DNA of 64,000 nt from Glycomyces sp040645615 (lineage in GTDB: Bacteria > Actinomycetota > Actinomycetes > Mycobacteriales > Micromonosporaceae): NCBI RefSeq assembly GCF_040645615.1, contig NZ_JBEYYO010000016.1, forward strand, positions 69,153 through 133,152, written 5' to 3'. The notes under the pieces were generated by a model that was not told the origin of the DNA, ran no database searches, and saw nothing but the letters and a program-made list of their open reading frames with translations. Below are positions 51,997-59,381 of this stretch, one piece after another. The translations under genes and the position numbers were made by a program. Every line of letters begins with the position of its first letter. Positions within the stretch are counted from its first letter, which is position 1.

Positions 51997-52929
51997 ATGC
52001 CGATGCGCCGCATCGCGATCCCTCTCCTCGTCTGCACACTCGCTCTGACCGCCTGCGGCGGGGACGAGGATCCCGAGGTCATTCCCACCGTCGAGCAGGC
52101 TGAGAAGTTCGCGTTCGCGGCGTGGCTGTTCTACACCGACACCCCCGAAGCCGCCGAGATGCGCGACGACCCCGATTACCTCCTGTCCGTCGCCGACGAC
52201 AACGGCTGGTTCGACCCGGCGGAGGAAGACGCCTACGAGGTGTGGAGCGCCCAGGACCCGGAGTACCAGGACGCGTGGATGGAAGCGTTCAAGGGGACCG
52301 ATCGCTTCGACTACGACCGCGAGATGCGCGACGCGTACGAGGAGGACTTCGACGCGGCCTCAGAGCGCGACTTCGGCCCGCAGCCGCCGTTCGGGGGGTG
52401 CGAGCTGGAAACGCTCGACGCGGTCTACGGCGGGCCCGGCAAGAGCGAGTCCGACGGCGAGGAGTTCTGGTACCGCCCGCTGCCGGAGACGCCGCTGACC
52501 TGGGTGGGCGAGGGCAAGCTCTACGACGAGCTGTCGGTGCGGTACGTCGACGAGGAATCCGACTTCCTGTTCTGCGTCGAGGAGCGCGGCTACGGCCAGT
52601 GGGAGTTCGACGACCTCGGATGGCTGCCGACCGAGCTCCACCTGGAGCAGTTCTACTATCCCGGCGGCAACGAATACGGCGACGACGTGGTGATCCCGCC
52701 GCTGGCCGAGGCGGCCGAGGAGTTCGACGACCCCCTGGAGTACGAGTTCGCGATGGCCCTCGACTTCGCCGAGTGCGCCGAGGACTCGGGGCTGCGCGAG
52801 GGGACCGAGGAGGCCTGGGCCAAGCTGTACATCGAGCAGTTCAGCGGTCGGGAGGCCGAGGTCTTCGCGTGGGAGGAAGGCATCCGCGACGACCTCGCGA
52901 ACGCGCAGGACTACCTCGCCGGGGCCTGA
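51997..52929 (+). CDS. Acidic lipoprotein of unknown function
   Basis: A 310-residue precursor with a lipoprotein signal peptide (MRRIAIPLLVCTLALTACGG; lipobox Cys at residue 20). The mature part is very acidic (DEDPEVIPTVEQAEK, EEDFDAASERDFG) and contains three Cys. It has no recognised domain. Related Asp/Glu-rich lipoproteins occur in multiple copies in some actinomycetes. AAAGG five bases upstream fixes the ATG at 51997. It appears monocistronic. Confidence 0.8.
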   Translation: MPMRRIAIPLLVCTLALTACGGDEDPEVIPTVEQAEKFAFAAWLFYTDTPEAAEMRDDPDYLLSVADDNGWFDPAEEDAYEVWSAQDPEYQDAWMEAFKGTDRFDYDREMRDAYEEDFDAASERDFGPQPPFGGCELETLDAVYGGPGKSESDGEEFWYRPLPETPLTWVGEGKLYDELSVRYVDEESDFLFCVEERGYGQWEFDDLGWLPTELHLEQFYYPGGNEYGDDVVIPPLAEAAEEFDDPLEYEFAMALDFAECAEDSGLREGTEEAWAKLYIEQFSGREAEVFAWEEGIRDDLANAQDYLAGA

Positions 52930-53016
52930 GCCCCGATTCAAGACCTTCGGCTGTTCCCTCGCGCCGACCTGTGGTTCTACACTTTGGACCATTAACGCCG
53001 CGAGACGGGAGCCCCG

Positions 53017-53967
53017 ATGAGAGCCGTGCTGCAAGACCGTTACGGGACACCGGACCTCGTCCGGGTCGGGGACCGGGAGCGGCCGGTGCCGGGTGAAGGG
53101 CAAGTCCTCATCCGAGTCAAGGCCGCCTCGCTGAACGGCTCGGACCGCGAGAACCTGGCGGGGTCGCCGTTCTACGCCCGCAACAACGGGTTGCGGCGGC
53201 CCCGGCACCCGGTGCCCGGTTCCGATGTGGCCAGGATCGTGGAGGAGGCGGGCGCCTCGGTCACCGAGTTCGCGCCAGGGGACGAGGTCTTCGGGGAGCT
53301 CGCCGGCTACCGAGGCGGCCTCGCCGAATACGTGGCCACGCCACCGAAGCTGTTGTCCCGCAAGCCGAGCGAACTCACCTTCGCTGAAGCGGCGGCGCTG
53401 CCGCAGGCCGGGTGCATCGCCCTCCGGGCCACCGCCGGAGTGCAGGCCGGCGAGCGGGTCCTCGTCAACGGCGCGGGCGGCGCGGGCGGGTCCCTGGCGA
53501 TCGGGTTCGCGAAGCACTTCGGGGCCGAGGTGATCGCGGCCGACCGCGGCGACAAGGCCGACTACCTGCGCTCGCTCGGAGCGGACGAGACGATCGACTT
53601 CGCGACCCGCGACTGGGCCGCGGGCCGCGCCGAGTACGACCGCGTGATCGACCTCATCGGACACCGTTCCCCGACCCGGGTCCACCGGGCACTGCGCCCC
53701 GGCGGCCAGTACCTCCTGGTCGGCGGCCACACCCGGATCCTGCTCGCTACGGCCGCCCTCGGCTGGGCCCTCGGCCGCGGCAAGCAGGTGCGGGTCCTGG
53801 TCGTGCCCCAAAGCCGCGCCGACCTCGAAGCGGTGACGGCGCTGGTCACCGGCGGAGCGACGAAACCCGTGATCGACCGCGTCTACCCGCTCGAAGCGGC
53901 CCCGGAAGCGTTCGAACGGCTCGCGGCCTGCGACAACCAGGGCAAGATCGTCATCGAGATTCCCTAG
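53017..53967 (+). CDS. NAD(P)H-dependent quinone oxidoreductase-like MDR protein
   Basis: A 316-residue medium-chain reductase without structural zinc. It has the GroES-like domain VLIRVKAASLNGSDRENLAG, PVPGSDVARIVEEAGA and FGELAGYRGGLAEYVATP. The Rossmann fold has VLVNGAGGAGGSLAIGFAKH and a C-terminal IDRVYPLEAAPEAFERL. It probably reduces quinones or enones with NADPH; the substrate is unknown. GGGAG lies eight bases upstream of the ATG, preceded by a CTACACTTTGG promoter-like stretch. Its 3' end faces the convergent MFS gene. Confidence 0.9.
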   Translation: MRAVLQDRYGTPDLVRVGDRERPVPGEGQVLIRVKAASLNGSDRENLAGSPFYARNNGLRRPRHPVPGSDVARIVEEAGASVTEFAPGDEVFGELAGYRGGLAEYVATPPKLLSRKPSELTFAEAAALPQAGCIALRATAGVQAGERVLVNGAGGAGGSLAIGFAKHFGAEVIAADRGDKADYLRSLGADETIDFATRDWAAGRAEYDRVIDLIGHRSPTRVHRALRPGGQYLLVGGHTRILLATAALGWALGRGKQVRVLVVPQSRADLEAVTALVTGGATKPVIDRVYPLEAAPEAFERLAACDNQGKIVIEIP

Positions 53968-53994
53968 GCGGTGTTGACGAACCCCCGCCGGCCG

Positions 53995-55230
53995 CTATCG
54001 GGCCCGTTCGCCCGCTCGCTTCGTTGTCGGCCGCCCGAGCGAACAAATGGACTCGGATGCCGACTCGCCGCGAGTTCGTAAACACCCCCTGGCCGCCTCG
54101 CGTGCCCTGGGGCGCAAGGCGATCAGCGTGACCGCGACCAGGGCCGCGCCGATCCAGGGCGCGCTCGCGGTGGCGATGCGGTCGACGGCCAGGCCGCCGA
54201 GCAGCGCCCCGAGTGCGATCGAGAGGTTGAACATGGAGACGAACAGCGAGGTCGCGGCCTCGCTCGTCTCCGGTGCGGCCCTGAGGATCCACGTCTGCAA
54301 CGTCACCGGCACGGCTCCATAGCCCAGGCCCCACAACGCGAGTACCGCGCCGGTGACGATCAAGCTGCCGTCCAGGAACGTCACCAACGCCATCGCCGCG
54401 GCCAGGATCGAAGCGATCCCGAGCACGGTCTGCTTGAGCCGCTTGGCGATCAACGCTCCGGCGATGAAGTTGCCGCAGATCCCCGCCGCGCCGAAGACGA
54501 GCAGCAATGCTCCTATGTGGCTGATCTCGATGCCGCCCGCGATCAGGTTCGGCCGCACGAATGTATAAGCCGTGAAGTGCCCGGTGATGACCAGGAACGT
54601 CAGGGCGATCCCGAGCCGCACACCCGTGTTGGTCCGCAGCACCTCGGGCAGGTCGCGCAGCGCGATCGAGCGCCGCGGTTCGAGCCTGGGCAGCAGGAAC
54701 ACCATGCACGCCAACGAGATCAGGCCGAGCACCCCGACCGCCCCGAACGCGACGCGCCAGCCGCTGTGGTCGCCGATCATCGTCCCGGCCGGGACGCCGA
54801 GCACCGAGGCCGTCTGGACCCCGCCGAAGATCACCGCGGTCGCGCGTCCCACGTGGCGTTCGGGCACGAGTCGGACCGCGAGGCCGCCCGCGAGCGACCA
54901 GAATCCGCCCACCGCGATCCCGATGAGGAAGCGCGCCACCAGGACCAGTGCGAAGCTGGTCGCGAACGCCGAGGCCAGGTTCGCCGCGCCCATGACCCCG
55001 ATGAGCGCGATCAGGACCACGCGCCGGTCGATCCTGCCGGTCGCCACGGTCACCAGCGGCGCGGCCACCGCCGCGACCAGGCCGGGGACCGTGACCATCA
55101 GCCCGGCCGCGCCTTCGGACACGCCGAGCCCCGCCCCGAGCGGGGTCAGCAGCCCGACCGGCAGCAGCTCCGAGGTCATCAGCGCGAAGATCCCCAAGGT
55201 CACCGCGAACACCGCCAGCCATCCGCGCAT
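53995..55230 (-). CDS. MFS transporter (drug:H+ antiporter-1, arabinose-efflux type)
   Basis: A 411-residue 12-helix exporter. Features are LGIFALMTSELLPVGLL near the N-terminus, ARFLIGIAVGGFWSLAGG, motif C GGVQTASVLGVPAGTMIGD and a second half beginning LRTNTGVRLGIALTFLVITG. It resembles the MdtG/AraJ/PbuE-type family exporting drugs, sugars or purines. The C-terminal tail of about 28 residues after helix 12 is hydrophilic. The ATG at 55230 has AAGGAG seven bases upstream. It is divergent from a RidA-like gene with a dyad between. Confidence 0.9.
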   Translation of the reverse strand: MRGWLAVFAVTLGIFALMTSELLPVGLLTPLGAGLGVSEGAAGLMVTVPGLVAAVAAPLVTVATGRIDRRVVLIALIGVMGAANLASAFATSFALVLVARFLIGIAVGGFWSLAGGLAVRLVPERHVGRATAVIFGGVQTASVLGVPAGTMIGDHSGWRVAFGAVGVLGLISLACMVFLLPRLEPRRSIALRDLPEVLRTNTGVRLGIALTFLVITGHFTAYTFVRPNLIAGGIEISHIGALLLVFGAAGICGNFIAGALIAKRLKQTVLGIASILAAAMALVTFLDGSLIVTGAVLALWGLGYGAVPVTLQTWILRAAPETSEAATSLFVSMFNLSIALGALLGGLAVDRIATASAPWIGAALVAVTLIALRPRAREAARGCLRTRGESASESICSLGRPTTKRAGERAR

Positions 55231-55244
55231 CGTTTGCTCCTTCT

Positions 55245-55271
55245 TAATCTGGACATGTAATATCCAGATAA
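55245..55271. promoter_or_regulatory. Dyad in the divergent MFS / RidA promoter
   Basis: TAATCTGGA, nine bases, TCCAGATAA: nine-base arms with one mismatch, just upstream of the MFS ribosome binding site and overlapping AT-rich -10-like words (GATAATAG) of the RidA-like gene. No regulator gene lies directly beside it, so the cognate protein is unknown. Confidence 0.55.
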
Positions 55272-55309
55272 TAGCGCCGGGGTCGCCGGTGCGAACAGAG
55301 GGAGACACC

Positions 55310-55705
55310 ATGAGCATCGAGATCTCGAACCCCGCCGAGCTCCACGACCCGGTCGGCTTCGGCTACAGCCACGTCGCCCGCGTCTCGGGCGAGCTGGTCC
55401 TCATCGCGGGCCAGTACGACTCGGACGCCGAGGGCCACACCACCACCGACGACTTCGCGCAGCAGGTCGAGAACGCCTTCGCCAACCTCGGCAAGGCCCT
55501 GCACTCGGTCGGCCTCGACTACCCCGACGTGGCCCAGCTCCGCACCTTCATCGTCGACCACGACCTCGCGAGACTCGAAGCGATCGGCGCCGCGATCGCC
55601 GAGCTCTGGGGAGACAAGCCTCCGGTCCAGACCCTCACCGGCGTCGCGGCTCTGGCCCTGCCGGGCATGCTCTTCGAGGTCGACGCGGTCGCGGTCCGCA
55701 GCTGA
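55310..55705 (+). CDS. RidA-family protein
   Basis: A 131-residue protein of the YjgF/RidA fold (VGFGYSHVARVSGELVLIAG, QYDSDAEGHTTTDDFAQQVE, NAFANLGKALHSVGLDYPDV). As in the other RidA-like protein of the window, the substrate Arg is missing (PPVQTLTGVAALALPG) while Glu is kept (MLFEVDAVAV). The substrate is therefore open. GAGGGAG lies six bases upstream of the ATG. A strong bidirectional hairpin follows the stop. Confidence 0.88.
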   Translation: MSIEISNPAELHDPVGFGYSHVARVSGELVLIAGQYDSDAEGHTTTDDFAQQVENAFANLGKALHSVGLDYPDVAQLRTFIVDHDLARLEAIGAAIAELWGDKPPVQTLTGVAALALPGMLFEVDAVAVRS

Positions 55706-55712
55706 CATGCGA

Positions 55713-55756
55713 AGGGTCCGGTCGCGGCGGTTCACGAACCGCCGCGACCGGACCCT
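55713..55756. terminator. Perfect 20-bp hairpin, bidirectional terminator
   Basis: The arms AGGGTCCGGTCGCGGCGGTT and its exact complement enclose a CACG loop, between the convergent RidA-like and reductase genes. It is one of the most stable stems in the window. Confidence 0.92.
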
Positions 55757-55766
55757 CGGTGCGCGT

Positions 55767-56369
55767 CTATCGGATCCGGTCGTAGACCAGGGAGATCGCC
55801 CCATTCTCGCTGGTGGCCTGGCTGGTCAGGGACCATTCGGCGGACGGGAGGCCGTCCTCGAAGAGCCGGGGGCCGCCGCCGAGGAAGACCGGGAAGATCA
55901 TCATGCTGAGGGTGTCGACCGCGTCGGCTTCCAAGAGGGCCTTGATGATCGAGGCGCTGGAGAGGACGACGATGTCGCCGCCGTCGGTCTGCTTGAGTTC
56001 GGCGATCGCCTCGCCGGCGGCCCGGTTTTCGATGGTCGTGCGGTCCCATGCCGGTTCGGTGAGGGTCGAGGAGAACACCACCTTCTCGACGTCGACCAGC
56101 CATTGCGCGAAGGCCTCGTCCCGCGGGTCGACGCCTTCGGCGCCGATCATCGTGGGCCAGAAGCCCAGAAACCCTTCGGCGTTGACGCGGCCGAGGACGG
56201 CGGTGGTGGCGTTCTTCCAGAAGTTCGTCATGTGGTCGCGGCCGACGTCGGTCGTGGCGTACGGGATCACCCAGCTCATGTCGATCGGGTTCTCCGGCGC
56301 GGCGTAGCGGCCGTCGATGGAAATGTTGATGTTGGCGATGACCTTGCGGCCGTTGGTGTGCTGGCTCAT
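55767..56369 (-). CDS. Dihydrofolate-reductase-like (RibD C-terminal) protein
   Basis: A 200-residue protein of the DHFR/RibD_C fold. Family features are KVIANINISIDGRYAAPENP, AVLGRVNAEGFLGFWP, VVFSSTLTEPAWDRTTI, GDIVVLSSASIIKALLEAD and FLGGGPRLFEDG. Members are NADPH-dependent reductases of unknown substrate, common in actinomycetes. It overlaps the upstream ArsR-SRPBCC gene as ATGA, so it is under that repressor's control. Confidence 0.9.
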   Translation of the reverse strand: MSQHTNGRKVIANINISIDGRYAAPENPIDMSWVIPYATTDVGRDHMTNFWKNATTAVLGRVNAEGFLGFWPTMIGAEGVDPRDEAFAQWLVDVEKVVFSSTLTEPAWDRTTIENRAAGEAIAELKQTDGGDIVVLSSASIIKALLEADAVDTLSMMIFPVFLGGGPRLFEDGLPSAEWSLTSQATSENGAISLVYDRIR

Positions 56370-57196
56370 TTCGTGCTCCTTGAGGTCTGGTCGTGCGCGG
56401 CGAGGTTCGCCGCGAGGTGGTCGAGGCTCTGGCCGAAGCCGACCTCGATGCCCGCCACGAAGTCGGCGGACTCGACCACGCTGTCGGTGATTCGGAAGCG
56501 CACTTCGAGTTCGGTGCCGGACTCGACGGCGCGGAGGTCGTATCGCAGGTGGCTGGTGAAGGCGACGCCGCCGTCCGGCAGCAGCGGCGAGAGCCGGTAG
56601 GCCAGCCGCTCGCCCGGGACCACCTCCTCGACCTCGCCTTCGGCGCGGCCGACCACGAGGTCGGTGCCCTTGGTGTCGTCGGCGTCCCGGTACTCGTGCA
56701 CGATCCGCGCGCCGACGCGCGGCTCGAACACCAACTCGGAGACGCGCAGGTCGTCGGGCGTCCACCAATCCGCGAGCAGCGCCGCGTCGGTGAGGTAGTG
56801 CCACACCAGCTCCGGGTCGGCCGGGAGGGTCCGGGTGAAGCGGAACGTGCGCGTGTCGGCCCAACCCTCGGACTCGGCGGCGAGGCGCTCGGCTTCGAGG
56901 CTGACCCCGATGCGGTCGAAGGCCTCGCGAGATGCGCCCGCGGATTCGGCCAGCCCCTGAAGCACCGAGGCGAGGTCTTGCAGCGGCCCGGGCTGCAACG
57001 CGTAGATGCGGCGCTGCCCGTTGCGCTGCGAGGTGACCACCCCGGCGCGTTCGAGGTGCTGAAGGTGCTTGGTGGTCTGCGGCTGCCGAGCCTCGGCGAG
57101 CTCAGCGAGCACCCCGACCGCCCGAGGCCGCTCGGCCAAAAGCTGCACGAGCCGCCAACGAACCGGATCGGCCAGCGCGGCGAGTAGATCTTCCAT
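56366..57196 (-). CDS. ArsR-type regulator fused to AHSA1/SRPBCC domain
   Basis: A 276-residue fusion. Residues 1-90 are an ArsR winged helix (LLAALADPVRWRLVQLLAER, EARQPQTTKHLQHLERAGVV, SQRNGQRRIYALQP). Residues 115-265 are an AHSA1-type START-like domain (TRTFRFTRTLPADPELVWHY, TDAALLADWWTPDD, HEYRDADDTKG). The ligand pocket may act as the sensor domain. No metal-binding Cys is present. The gene is probably autoregulated through the dyad and direct repeats immediately upstream, and drives the downstream reductase. Confidence 0.9.
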   Translation of the reverse strand: MEDLLAALADPVRWRLVQLLAERPRAVGVLAELAEARQPQTTKHLQHLERAGVVTSQRNGQRRIYALQPGPLQDLASVLQGLAESAGASREAFDRIGVSLEAERLAAESEGWADTRTFRFTRTLPADPELVWHYLTDAALLADWWTPDDLRVSELVFEPRVGARIVHEYRDADDTKGTDLVVGRAEGEVEEVVPGERLAYRLSPLLPDGGVAFTSHLRYDLRAVESGTELEVRFRITDSVVESADFVAGIEVGFGQSLDHLAANLAAHDQTSRSTK

Positions 57197-57205
57197 GCAG
57201 ACAAG

Positions 57206-57240
57206 TATTCCTCACAAGGAATATTCTTGTCAAGGAATAT
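57206..57240. promoter_or_regulatory. ArsR-type operator with dyad and direct repeats
   Basis: TATTCCT–CACA–AGGAATA forms a dyad at 57206-57223, ten bases upstream of the regulator's ATG. CAAGGAATAT is directly repeated at 57215-57224 and 57231-57240. The AT-rich cluster stands out and fits cooperative binding of dimers. Confidence 0.75.
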
Positions 57241-57317
57241 CTTAGATTTTCTGCGGCGACGCCGGTGGCGGCCCTAAGGCAGAATGGGAGGCATGACGAT
57301 CAGCAACAGAAAGGGCG

Positions 57318-57734
57318 ATGCCGCGTAGGCCGCCCGCGCGAGTCCGCGCAGACCTCCGAGCCCGCCGCCGAACCCCCGGGCTCCAGAAGATCCCCGACAT
57401 CCCCGGCGCTTCAGCCTCGCTCATCGCGGCGATTCGCCGCTTCGAACGACGGGCGCGCATTTCCCCGCCCCGGAGTGTCGCCGATGCGTTCGAGTCCTGG
57501 CGGCGTCTGGCCTTCGGCCCAGTTCGGCTCTTGACGGACACGGCCCCGGATTGCCCCTGCTGCTGCACCGGTCCTTCGGCCCGAACGGTCCTGGACCTGG
57601 CGATCCGCAGGCTCCCCCCACGCCAGTCCCGCGAACTGCGAAGACTGATCGACCCCATCGACAACGTCATCCTCAACCGAACCCACCAGAACCCGCAAGC
57701 ACCCCCGGGCCCCTGGTGGACCCGCCGCTGCTGA
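57318..57734 (+). CDS. Conserved-looking small hypothetical protein with Cys cluster
   Basis: A 138-residue basic protein. The centre has a dense Cys cluster (DTAPDCPCCCTGPS). It is followed by an Arg/Leu-rich amphipathic helix (LDLAIRRLPPRQSRELRRLI) and a terminal PPGPWWTRRC. Such short proteins ending in WWxRRC occur in related actinomycetes as far as I recall, without function. AAAGGG precedes the ATG closely. A strong hairpin follows, which supports a real transcript. Confidence 0.65.
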   Translation: MPRRPPARVRADLRARRRTPGLQKIPDIPGASASLIAAIRRFERRARISPPRSVADAFESWRRLAFGPVRLLTDTAPDCPCCCTGPSARTVLDLAIRRLPPRQSRELRRLIDPIDNVILNRTHQNPQAPPGPWWTRRC

Positions 57735-57741
57735 CAACAAA

Positions 57742-57770
57742 GGGCCCGGATCGAAAGCCGATCCGGGCCC
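57742..57770. terminator. Hairpin terminator
   Basis: A perfect 12-bp stem GGGCCCGGATCG/CGATCCGGGCCC with a five-base loop lies between the Cys-cluster gene and the convergent end of the secretion-associated operon. It probably works for both strands. Confidence 0.88.
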
Positions 57771-57792
57771 GAATGTCGTTGTGGTTCTGGGA

Positions 57793-58131
57793 CTAAAGGC
57801 GGAAGCAGGTCGAGCTCTCGGCCCCGGGTCCATCGCTGGGGTCACAGTCACCAACGCCGAGAAGAAGCGGGGCAGCGACCAGGAACGTCAAAAGCAGCGC
57901 GACGATTCCCGCGTAGTAGAGGAACAGGGCCAAGGGAGCGTAGTGCGCCATGATGATGTTGCGGCGCATCCAGTACGACATCCGCCGGTCGCCTACCCGA
58001 ATCCTGACACCGGGATTCACGATCAAATTCGGCACCGGATGCAGGCGGAAGCCATTGTGGATCGGATGGCGTGGGTCTCGCAGCCACGCGGCCTCAGCGG
58101 GAGTGAGGCCATGCGGATCCGGCACACTCAC
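57793..58131 (-). CDS. Small single-pass membrane protein, module B (intact copy)
   Basis: A 112-residue protein. The N-terminal 65 residues are soluble with an unusual conserved string (LTPAEAAWLRDPRHPIHNGF, RLHPVPNLIVNPG). One transmembrane helix follows (LFLYYAGIVALLLTFLVAAPLLL), and a short Cys-containing tail (GDCDPSDGPGAESSTC). A second, damaged copy lies at 58310-58571. GTG start overlapping the stop of module A as GTGA. It is the last gene of the operon. I do not recognise the family. Confidence 0.75.
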   Translation of the reverse strand: MSVPDPHGLTPAEAAWLRDPRHPIHNGFRLHPVPNLIVNPGVRIRVGDRRMSYWMRRNIIMAHYAPLALFLYYAGIVALLLTFLVAAPLLLGVGDCDPSDGPGAESSTCFRL

Positions 58132-58313
58132 TCAGCACCGCCCGCGAATCGCACCAGCAGTAGCACCGCAAGGAAGAACAGTACGGCGCCCCAGATCAGG
58201 CCGGCGGCGATCCACCCCGTCGGCCGGTAGTAGCGCCGCGCTTCCTCAGGGGTCACCACCACGCCGTACAGCTCGGCGAGCTGCTTCCAGGTCGGTTCTT
58301 TCGGTGGTTTCAT
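58128..58313 (-). CDS. Small membrane protein, module A (intact copy)
   Basis: A 61-residue protein: PTWKQLAELYGVVVTPEEAR and RYYRPTG form a short amphipathic/cytoplasmic part, followed by one transmembrane helix (WIAAGLIWGAVLFFLAVLLLV). Its paralogue at 58568-58769 shares PTWKQLAxLYGxVV. GGAG lies four bases before the ATG. It is in frame with the preceding module-B remnant, so it could also be made as a fusion. It overlaps the last gene of the operon. Function unknown. Confidence 0.7.
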   Translation of the reverse strand: MKPPKEPTWKQLAELYGVVVTPEEARRYYRPTGWIAAGLIWGAVLFFLAVLLLVRFAGGAE

Positions 58314-58571
58314 CGGTCTCCAATCCAATGCGATCGAACCGGACCGCAGGAGAAATCGCTGTATGGGGGTGTAGTGGGCCAGAATGACGTTGTCGCGTAC
58401 CCAGCGCGTGACGACATACCTGTTTCTCTCGACTATTGAGAAATGGCGAGGATTGGGGATGATGAGGTTCGGGACCGGATGCAGTTGGAAACCGTTGTTC
58501 ACCGGATGCCGTGGGTCCCTCAGCCAAGCCGCCTCGGCCGGTGTGAGCGCGTTCGGATCGTGCATGCTCAC
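58310..58571 (-). pseudogene. Degenerate copy of module B, lacking its membrane helix
   Basis: It reads LTPAEAAWLRDPRHPVNNGF and QLHPVPNLIIPNP, very close to the intact copy at 57793-58131. After NVILAHYTPIQRFLL the transmembrane segment is missing and the frame runs straight into module A (SIALDWRPMKPPKEPTWKQL). In the neighbouring frame a TGA overlaps the next ATG as ATGA, the spacing used elsewhere in the operon. I therefore read this as a deletion of roughly 30 codons, possibly with a shift. GTG start overlapping module A1's stop. Confidence 0.7.
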
Positions 58572-58769
58572 ATCGCCACTCTGAATGCCACGAGGATGCC
58601 CACCCAGATGAACACGCTCACCCAGATCGCGATGATGCCCTTCCAAGCCAAGCGGCGATAATGCCGCTGCGCCTCTTCGGGGGGGCACCACTTGACCGTA
58701 GAGCCCGGCGAGCTGCTTCCAAGTCGGGGGTTGCGGCTGCTCCGTTGCGATCCGGTCCCGCTTCTTCAT
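58568..58769 (-). pseudogene. Module A paralogue with one-base frameshift in a C7 run
   Basis: The start (ATG 58769) overlaps the YbaB-like stop. It reads QPPTWKQLAGLYGQVVPP, then loses the frame at seven consecutive C residues (the G run at 58679-58685 on the plus strand). Removing one base gives PPEEAQRHYRRLAWKG followed by a membrane helix (IIAIWVSVFIWVGILVAF) and a TGA at 58568-58570 that overlaps the next start. The repaired product has 66 residues. This is either a true mutation, slippage or a sequencing error. Confidence 0.75.
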
Positions 58770-59089
58770 CGCGGACGGAGTTCTTCCACCTGCTGAGCAA
58801 GCTCTTCATTCGCCTGCGCGAGCGTCGCGATGATGGCCGGGCCGAGCGCACGGTACCCCTGGGGTGACACCCAAGGGGCGATCTCCAGTTCGGTGATGTC
58901 TCCGCCTGAGCCGACGGTGACCGAGACCCGCCCTTCGGGGTCGGTGCAGGTCACCGAGATCGCGTCCAGCTGCGCCTTCAACGCCTCGAACTCCGCGAGC
59001 TGCTCTTCAGCCTGTGCTTTCATCGCTTCGAGGCTCTGGATCATCTCTTCAGGGTCCATGCCCCGCAACGAGTTGAAGTCAAGCGCCAC
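58766..59089 (-). CDS. YbaB/EbfC-like protein 1
   Basis: A 107-residue protein. A helix with coiled-coil character (DPEEMIQSLEAMKAQAEEQL and onward) is followed by a beta segment (AISVTCTDPEGRVSVTVGSGGDITELEIA) and a terminal helix. This is the YbaB nucleoid-protein plan. In actinomycetes such proteins also sit in ESX loci, where EspL-like members help secretion. It overlaps the upstream gene by 11 bases and the downstream one as ATGA. Confidence 0.8.
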   Translation of the reverse strand: MALDFNSLRGMDPEEMIQSLEAMKAQAEEQLAEFEALKAQLDAISVTCTDPEGRVSVTVGSGGDITELEIAPWVSPQGYRALGPAIIATLAQANEELAQQVEELRPR

Positions 59090-59372
59090 TTTGATTTCCT
59101 CCGAACTGCGGCATCGCGGCCGCGATCTGGGCTTGGGCCTGTCGCTGATACTCGGCGTCGGCCTCGGACTGCGCGGTACGGAGCACCGCCAGGATCTCGG
59201 TCGCGGCAGTGGCGGCTCCGAGATCGTGCAGACCGGGTTCGAGTTGCAGCTCCTCGATCACCCCGTTCGGACGGCACACGGCCTTCACCAGGCCCTCTTC
59301 GTGCACCGCCGTCGCGGAGACGGTCTCACCGAGCGCCGCAAGAGCGGCCATATCAAGATTGAATTCCGTCAT
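59079..59372 (-). CDS. YbaB/EbfC-like protein 2
   Basis: A 97-residue protein with the YbaB-type beta core (VSATAVHEEGLVKAVCRPNG, VIEELQLEPGLHDLGAATAA) followed by an Ala/Gln-rich helix (AEYQRQAQAQIAAAMPQF). It lacks the long N-terminal coiled coil of its neighbour, so the two may form a heterodimer. GGAGG lies upstream of the ATG. It is the third gene of the operon and ten bases downstream of the large helical protein gene. Confidence 0.78.
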   Translation of the reverse strand: MTEFNLDMAALAALGETVSATAVHEEGLVKAVCRPNGVIEELQLEPGLHDLGAATAATEILAVLRTAQSEADAEYQRQAQAQIAAAMPQFGGNQSGA

Positions 59373-59381
59373 CGGGACCTC

